From assembly GCF_001982635.1 (NCBI RefSeq), contig NZ_MKFI01000007.1, forward strand, positions 504,501 to 568,500: a stretch of DNA of 64,000 bases. The letters are read 5' to 3'. This document shows, in pieces, positions 60,907 through 64,000 of this stretch. Position numbers and translations under genes: made by a program. The notes below the pieces were generated by a model. That model was not told the origin of the DNA, did no database searches, and saw nothing but the letters and a program-made list of their open reading frames with translations. Origin of the DNA: Bradyrhizobium mercantei (GTDB lineage Bacteria; Pseudomonadota; Alphaproteobacteria; Rhizobiales; Xanthobacteraceae). Each line of letters starts with the position of its first letter. Positions within the stretch are counted from its first letter, which is position 1.

Positions 60907-61012
60907 AATCGAGAAAGCTTAACCGATCGTAAATGAACGGATTTCTTGACGGTTTGTTTGCCATGTCGGCCATTGACCTAGTTTGGGACAGGTGCAGGCT
61001 GCGCGCGAACGC

Positions 61013-61190
61013 GTAGCCCGGATGGAGCGCAGCGCAATCCGGGAATGGTGCTTCTTCTCCTTCCCCCTGAAAGGGGGAAGGTCGGGATGGGGGTCAGCCG
61101 CAAGCGACGCTGCAAGGGGAGAGAAGAGATCTCCACCCGCTTTGCTCTGACGCGCAAAGCGACCTCCCCTTTTCAAGGGGAGGTTGAAGC
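61013..61190. repeat. Cluster of intergenic hairpin repeats
   Basis: GTAGCCCGGATGGAGCGCAG type element (61013-61042) is followed by two short hairpins, CCTTCCCCCTgaaaGGGGGA (about 61060-61082) and ACCTCCCCTTttcAAGGGG (about 61161-61183). These are dispersed non-coding repeat types. They fill the gap between rcdA and DUF1192; no gene is seen here. Confidence 0.6.
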
Positions 61191-61206
61191 ATCGTTCATC
61201 GCAGCG

Positions 61207-61398
61207 CTACGACTTGAAGAACGCGTTCGCTGCATCCTTTGACGCACGCTTCTTCGTCATCGCCTCTTTCAAGCGATCGACTTCGGCGGTGAGCAACGCA
61301 ATGCGCTCGGTCAATTCCTCTACCGACAGCAGCGAGAGATCCTGTCCGATCTCGTGGCTGATCTTCTTCCGCGGCCGGTCCTCATCCTCAATCGGCAT
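61207..61398 (-). CDS. DUF1192 family protein
   Basis: A protein of 63 residues: MPIEDEDRPRKKISHEIGQD then LSLLSVEELTERIALLTAEV, a coiled-coil heptad region, and a Lys/Ala-rich tail. This is the standard size and pattern of DUF1192, a conserved alphaproteobacterial protein of unknown role. GGAGG lies 6 bases before ATG 61398, which overrules longer starts in the same frame. Confidence 0.87.
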   Translation of the reverse strand: MPIEDEDRPRKKISHEIGQDLSLLSVEELTERIALLTAEVDRLKEAMTKKRASKDAANAFFKS

Positions 61399-61455
61399 GT
61401 GTCCTCCCGGCGATGTGATCTGGCGCCTCGCGTCCAGAGATGTTATATGTCGTGA

Positions 61456-61547
61456 AGCACGATGAGATCGGGTTGAACCGTCATCGTGTTCTTTGTTTGC
61501 GCATGATCTTTCCGGAAAACCGCTTCGCACTTTTCCGGATCATGCTC
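61456..61547. repeat. Dispersed intergenic repeat, GGAAAACCGCTTCGCAC type, copy 2
   Basis: Matches 17690-17784 with only scattered differences. The hairpin CCGGAAAA...TTTTCCGG is intact here (about 61512-61540). Confidence 0.75.
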
Positions 61548-61661
61548 GAGGAGAATTTTGCAGTGACTTTCGTGTGCGCGCAACATCTGACGCGAATGCC
61601 CCGGGCCGACCGCAAGGAGTCTGACCGGACGGGATAGCGCGCGCCTGCGCGCCAGGCATGA

Positions 61662-61724
61662 GCCGACCCCAAGCCCTTCCGATCACGCGGGAGGGCTTTT
61701 TGATTTTTTCGATCCGGGGTCGGC
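61662..61724 (+). promoter_or_regulatory. Nested hairpin leader with terminator before metG
   Basis: An inner intrinsic terminator (AAGCCCTTCC, loop GATCACGC, GGGAGGGCTTTTT; 61671-61701) is enclosed by a perfect 9-bp outer pair, GCCGACCCC (61662-61670) and GGGGTCGGC (61716-61724). It ends 27 bases before the methionyl-tRNA synthetase start. It may be an attenuator or simply a terminator for upstream transcription. Confidence 0.6.
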
Positions 61725-61751
61725 ATCACCGAACGCGAAAGACCTCAACCC

Positions 61752-63431
61752 ATGACCAAGATTCTCATCACCAGCGCGTTGCCTTACGTCAACGGCGTCA
61801 AGCATCTCGGCAATCTCGTCGGCTCGCTGCTGCCCGCCGATGTCCACGCCCGCTTCCGCCGGCAGACCGGCTGCGACGTGCTCTTCATCTGCGCGACCGA
61901 CGAGCACGGCACGCCGGCCGAGCTCGGCGCTATCGAGGCGGGACAGGATATCCGCCCGTTCTGCGACGCGCAGCATGCTATCCAGGCCGACATCTACCGC
62001 CGCTTTGGCCTCTCCTTCGATCATTTCGGCCGCACCAGCGCGCCGCACAATCATGCGTTGGCGCAGCATTTCTATCGAAGGCTCGACGCAGCCGGACTGA
62101 TCGAGGCGCGCAGCTCGCGGCAGGTGTTCTCGCCGGCCGACCGGCGCTTCCTGCCCGACCGCTACGTGCTCGGCACCTGTCCGCATTGCGGCGATCCCGG
62201 CGCGCGCGGCGATCAGTGCGACCATTGCGGCACGCTGCTCGATCCGCCGGACCTGATCGAGCCGCGCTCGGCGTTATCCGGTGACCGCGCCCTCGAGATC
62301 CGCGAGAGCCGTCATCTGTACCTGCGCCAGTCGCAGCAGGTCGAGACGATCGGCGCATGGATCGACAGCCGCACCGGATGGCCACCCTTCGTGGTGTCGA
62401 CCGCGAAGAGCTGGCTCAATGCGGACTTACGCGATCGCTGCATCACGCGCGACCTCGCCTGGGGCATCGCAGTGCCGCGCGAGGGATTCGACGGCAAGGT
62501 GTTCTACGTCTGGTTCGACGCGCCGATCGGCTACATCGCGGCGACGCAGGAATGGGCGGACGCCGCGCCCGGCCGCGACTGGCGGCAGTGGTGGTTTGAG
62601 GCCGACGACGTCAGCTACGTCCAGTTTCTCGGCAAGGACAACATCCCGTTCCACACCGTGAGTTTTCCGGCGACGCTGCTCGGCTCCGGCGAGCCATGGA
62701 AGACCGCCGACGTGATCAAGGGATTCCATTGGCTGAACTACGAGGGCGGCAAGTTCTCGACCAGCAGGAAGCGCGGCATCTTCACCGACGCGGCGCTGGA
62801 GGAGTTGCCCGCCGATCTCTGGCGCTGGTGGCTGATCGCGAACGCGCCCGAAAGCGCCGACACCGATTTCAACGTCGCGAGGTTCGTCGCCGACGTGAAC
62901 AAGGACCTCGCCGACATCTTCGGCAATCTCGCCAACCGCATCATCAGCTTTGCGCATCGCGCCTTCGACGGCCTTATCCCGGACGGCGGCGCACCCGGCG
63001 ACGCCGAGCGGCAGCTCGCACATGACCTGGAGCAGCGCATCGCGACACTGCACCGCCACCACACGGCGCTGGAGTTTCGCGCGGCTGCTGCCACGACCCG
63101 CGCGATCTGGGACACCGCGAACGCCTACCTGCAACACGCAGCACCCTGGACCGCCATCAAGTCCGATCCTGACCGCGCGGCGGTCATCACGCGCACAGGC
63201 CTCAATCTTGTCGCGCTGTGCGCGACGCTGGCGTGGAGCATCGTGCCGAACCTGTCCGAACGCGTGCTCGGCGCGTTCGGACAAAACGATGCCGTGCCGC
63301 GCTGGCCCAATGGCCCACTGCTCCCGCCGCTCGATCGGGGCGCCGGTACGCCGGTCGCAAGGCTCGGCCCGCTGGTCGAGAAAATCAGCCCTGAAAAAGC
63401 CGACCATCTGACGAGCCGGTTCGGAGCTTAA
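61752..63431 (+). CDS. metG: Methionine--tRNA ligase
   Basis: A protein of 559 residues, class I synthetase. HIGH is HLGN (18-21), KMSKS is KFSTS (334-338), and the zinc knuckle has CPHC at 143 and CDHC at 156. A WFDAPIGYIAATQEWA segment and the anticodon-binding helices (WDTANAYLQHAAPW, with the conserved Trp) are present. There is no C-terminal EMAP-type tRNA-binding domain. The KFSTS form and HLGN resemble the MetG2-like group, so the genome may hold a second synthetase. The leader carries a terminator-like hairpin. Confidence 0.93.
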   Translation: MTKILITSALPYVNGVKHLGNLVGSLLPADVHARFRRQTGCDVLFICATDEHGTPAELGAIEAGQDIRPFCDAQHAIQADIYRRFGLSFDHFGRTSAPHNHALAQHFYRRLDAAGLIEARSSRQVFSPADRRFLPDRYVLGTCPHCGDPGARGDQCDHCGTLLDPPDLIEPRSALSGDRALEIRESRHLYLRQSQQVETIGAWIDSRTGWPPFVVSTAKSWLNADLRDRCITRDLAWGIAVPREGFDGKVFYVWFDAPIGYIAATQEWADAAPGRDWRQWWFEADDVSYVQFLGKDNIPFHTVSFPATLLGSGEPWKTADVIKGFHWLNYEGGKFSTSRKRGIFTDAALEELPADLWRWWLIANAPESADTDFNVARFVADVNKDLADIFGNLANRIISFAHRAFDGLIPDGGAPGDAERQLAHDLEQRIATLHRHHTALEFRAAAATTRAIWDTANAYLQHAAPWTAIKSDPDRAAVITRTGLNLVALCATLAWSIVPNLSERVLGAFGQNDAVPRWPNGPLLPPLDRGAGTPVARLGPLVEKISPEKADHLTSRFGA

Positions 63432-63500
63432 TGGCGTTTCGCTTCGTTGGAAAAGGCGTTATGCCATCCGCCAATCCTCTTCACTGACCAGGGACCAGCC

Positions 63501-64000
63501 ATGACAAACCTGCCCGCGCAAATGACCGTCGTCGCCATCAGCAAGCCCGGTGGCCCGGAGGTGCTGGTGCCGGAGACCCGCGCACTGCCAATGCCGAAGG
63601 CCGGCGAGATTTTGGTCAAGGTCGCGGCCGCCGGCGTCAATCGTCCCGACGTCGCGCAGCGCTCCGGCTCCTATCCGCCGCCGCCCGGCGCCAGCGACCT
63701 GCCCGGCCTCGAGATCGCCGGCGAAGTGGTCGCGCTCGGCGAAGGCGCCAAGCACAAGATCGGCGACAAGGTGATGTCGCTGGTCGCCGGTGGCGGCTAT
63801 GCGCAATATTGCATCGCGCAGGACGCGCAGGCGATGACCGTGCCGCCGTCACTGTCGATGCAGGAGGCCGGCGCCATTCCGGAAACCCTGATGACGGTGT
63901 GGCACAATGTGTTCGAGCGCGGCGCGCTCAGGGCAGGCGAGACGCTGCTGATTCACGGCGGCTCGTCGGGCATCGGCACGATGGCGATCCAGCTGGCCAA
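63501..64000 (+). CDS. NAD(P)H quinone oxidoreductase (zinc-independent MDR), 3' end outside window
   Basis: The first 166 residues are present: a GroES-like domain (KPGGPEVLVPETRALPMPKA, AAGVNRPDVAQRSGSYPPPP) and the start of the NADPH-binding domain (TLLIHGGSSGIGTMAIQLA). This is the PIG3/Qor type, which reduces quinones using NADPH. ATG 63501 follows GGGACC and lies 69 bases after metG, on the same strand. The gene continues beyond 64000. Confidence 0.92.
   Translation, partial: MTNLPAQMTVVAISKPGGPEVLVPETRALPMPKAGEILVKVAAAGVNRPDVAQRSGSYPPPPGASDLPGLEIAGEVVALGEGAKHKIGDKVMSLVAGGGYAQYCIAQDAQAMTVPPSLSMQEAGAIPETLMTVWHNVFERGALRAGETLLIHGGSSGIGTMAIQLA

Noticed and set aside
61040..61190. Hairpin repeats near 61.1 kb as a CRISPR array
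   Set aside because: Repeats are short, unequal and palindromic, with no regular spacers and no cas genes.
1..64000. tRNA, rRNA, insertion sequence or prophage genes
   Set aside because: No cloverleaf, rRNA signature, transposase or phage structural protein could be recognised anywhere in the window.

Overview
The window looks like a chromosomal segment of a Bradyrhizobium-type alphaproteobacterium (Nitrobacteraceae). This is inferred from the high GC with GC-rich third positions, the RcdA/DUF1465 and DUF1192 genes, the HNH endonuclease with an NAHVSQGG start, FecR/VCBS proteins, and the typical rhizobial intergenic inverted repeats (GTCATCCTGAGG, GTCATTGCGAG and GGAAAACCGCTTCGCAC types). 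No rRNA, tRNA, CRISPR array, insertion sequence or phage gene was seen. The first 3.5 kb and the stretch around 55-57 kb read as more accessory, with orphan genes and gene remnants.

Layout. 1-3.4 kb: a class III adenylate cyclase fused to TPRs (cut by the window edge), a porin remnant, an orphan gene and a MaoC-type hydratase. 3.6-11.3 kb: a LysR regulator divergent from five collinear enzyme genes (nitronate monooxygenase, acyl-CoA synthetase, DUF2855, NTF2-FMO monooxygenase, NHL propeller), which looks like an uncharacterised catabolic operon. 11.4-14 kb: a ClC transporter and an HNH nuclease. 14.1-17.7 kb: a MarR-controlled FUSC/DUF1656/HlyD efflux operon with a clear operator. 17.8-24 kb: TPR and FecR proteins divergent from a 1409-residue FecR/VCBS repeat protein whose C-terminal third is unusually rich in cysteine.

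24-33 kb: two exported phosphoesterases, two di-heme peroxidase-like cytochromes and an imelysin, all with export signals. 33-45 kb: a type II secretion system (prepilin peptidase; gspE-N on the minus strand; gspD plus a Sel1 protein on the plus strand), for which the neighbouring phosphoesterases are plausible cargo. 45-49.2 kb: a TonB receptor and PepSY protein preceded by a cobalamin riboswitch. 49.4-54.4 kb: a CobW GTPase, an amidohydrolase, a small orphan and an ABC exporter. 54.6 kb: rpmE with terminator. 55-57 kb: a P-loop protein, a secreted orphan and a truncated amidohydrolase. 57-60 kb: LysE, then a PaiB-like protein divergent from a MocR regulator across a palindrome. 60-64 kb: rcdA with a short leader transcript, DUF1192, a methionyl-tRNA synthetase with a terminator-bearing leader, and the start of a quinone oxidoreductase.

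The strongest unexplained items are the cysteine-rich third repeat of the giant protein, the 4.6-11.3 kb enzyme cluster with its perfect LysR-type palindrome, the T2SS plus phosphoesterase neighbourhood, and the terminator-containing leaders of metG and rcdA. All assignments are from reading the sequence; no database search was run.
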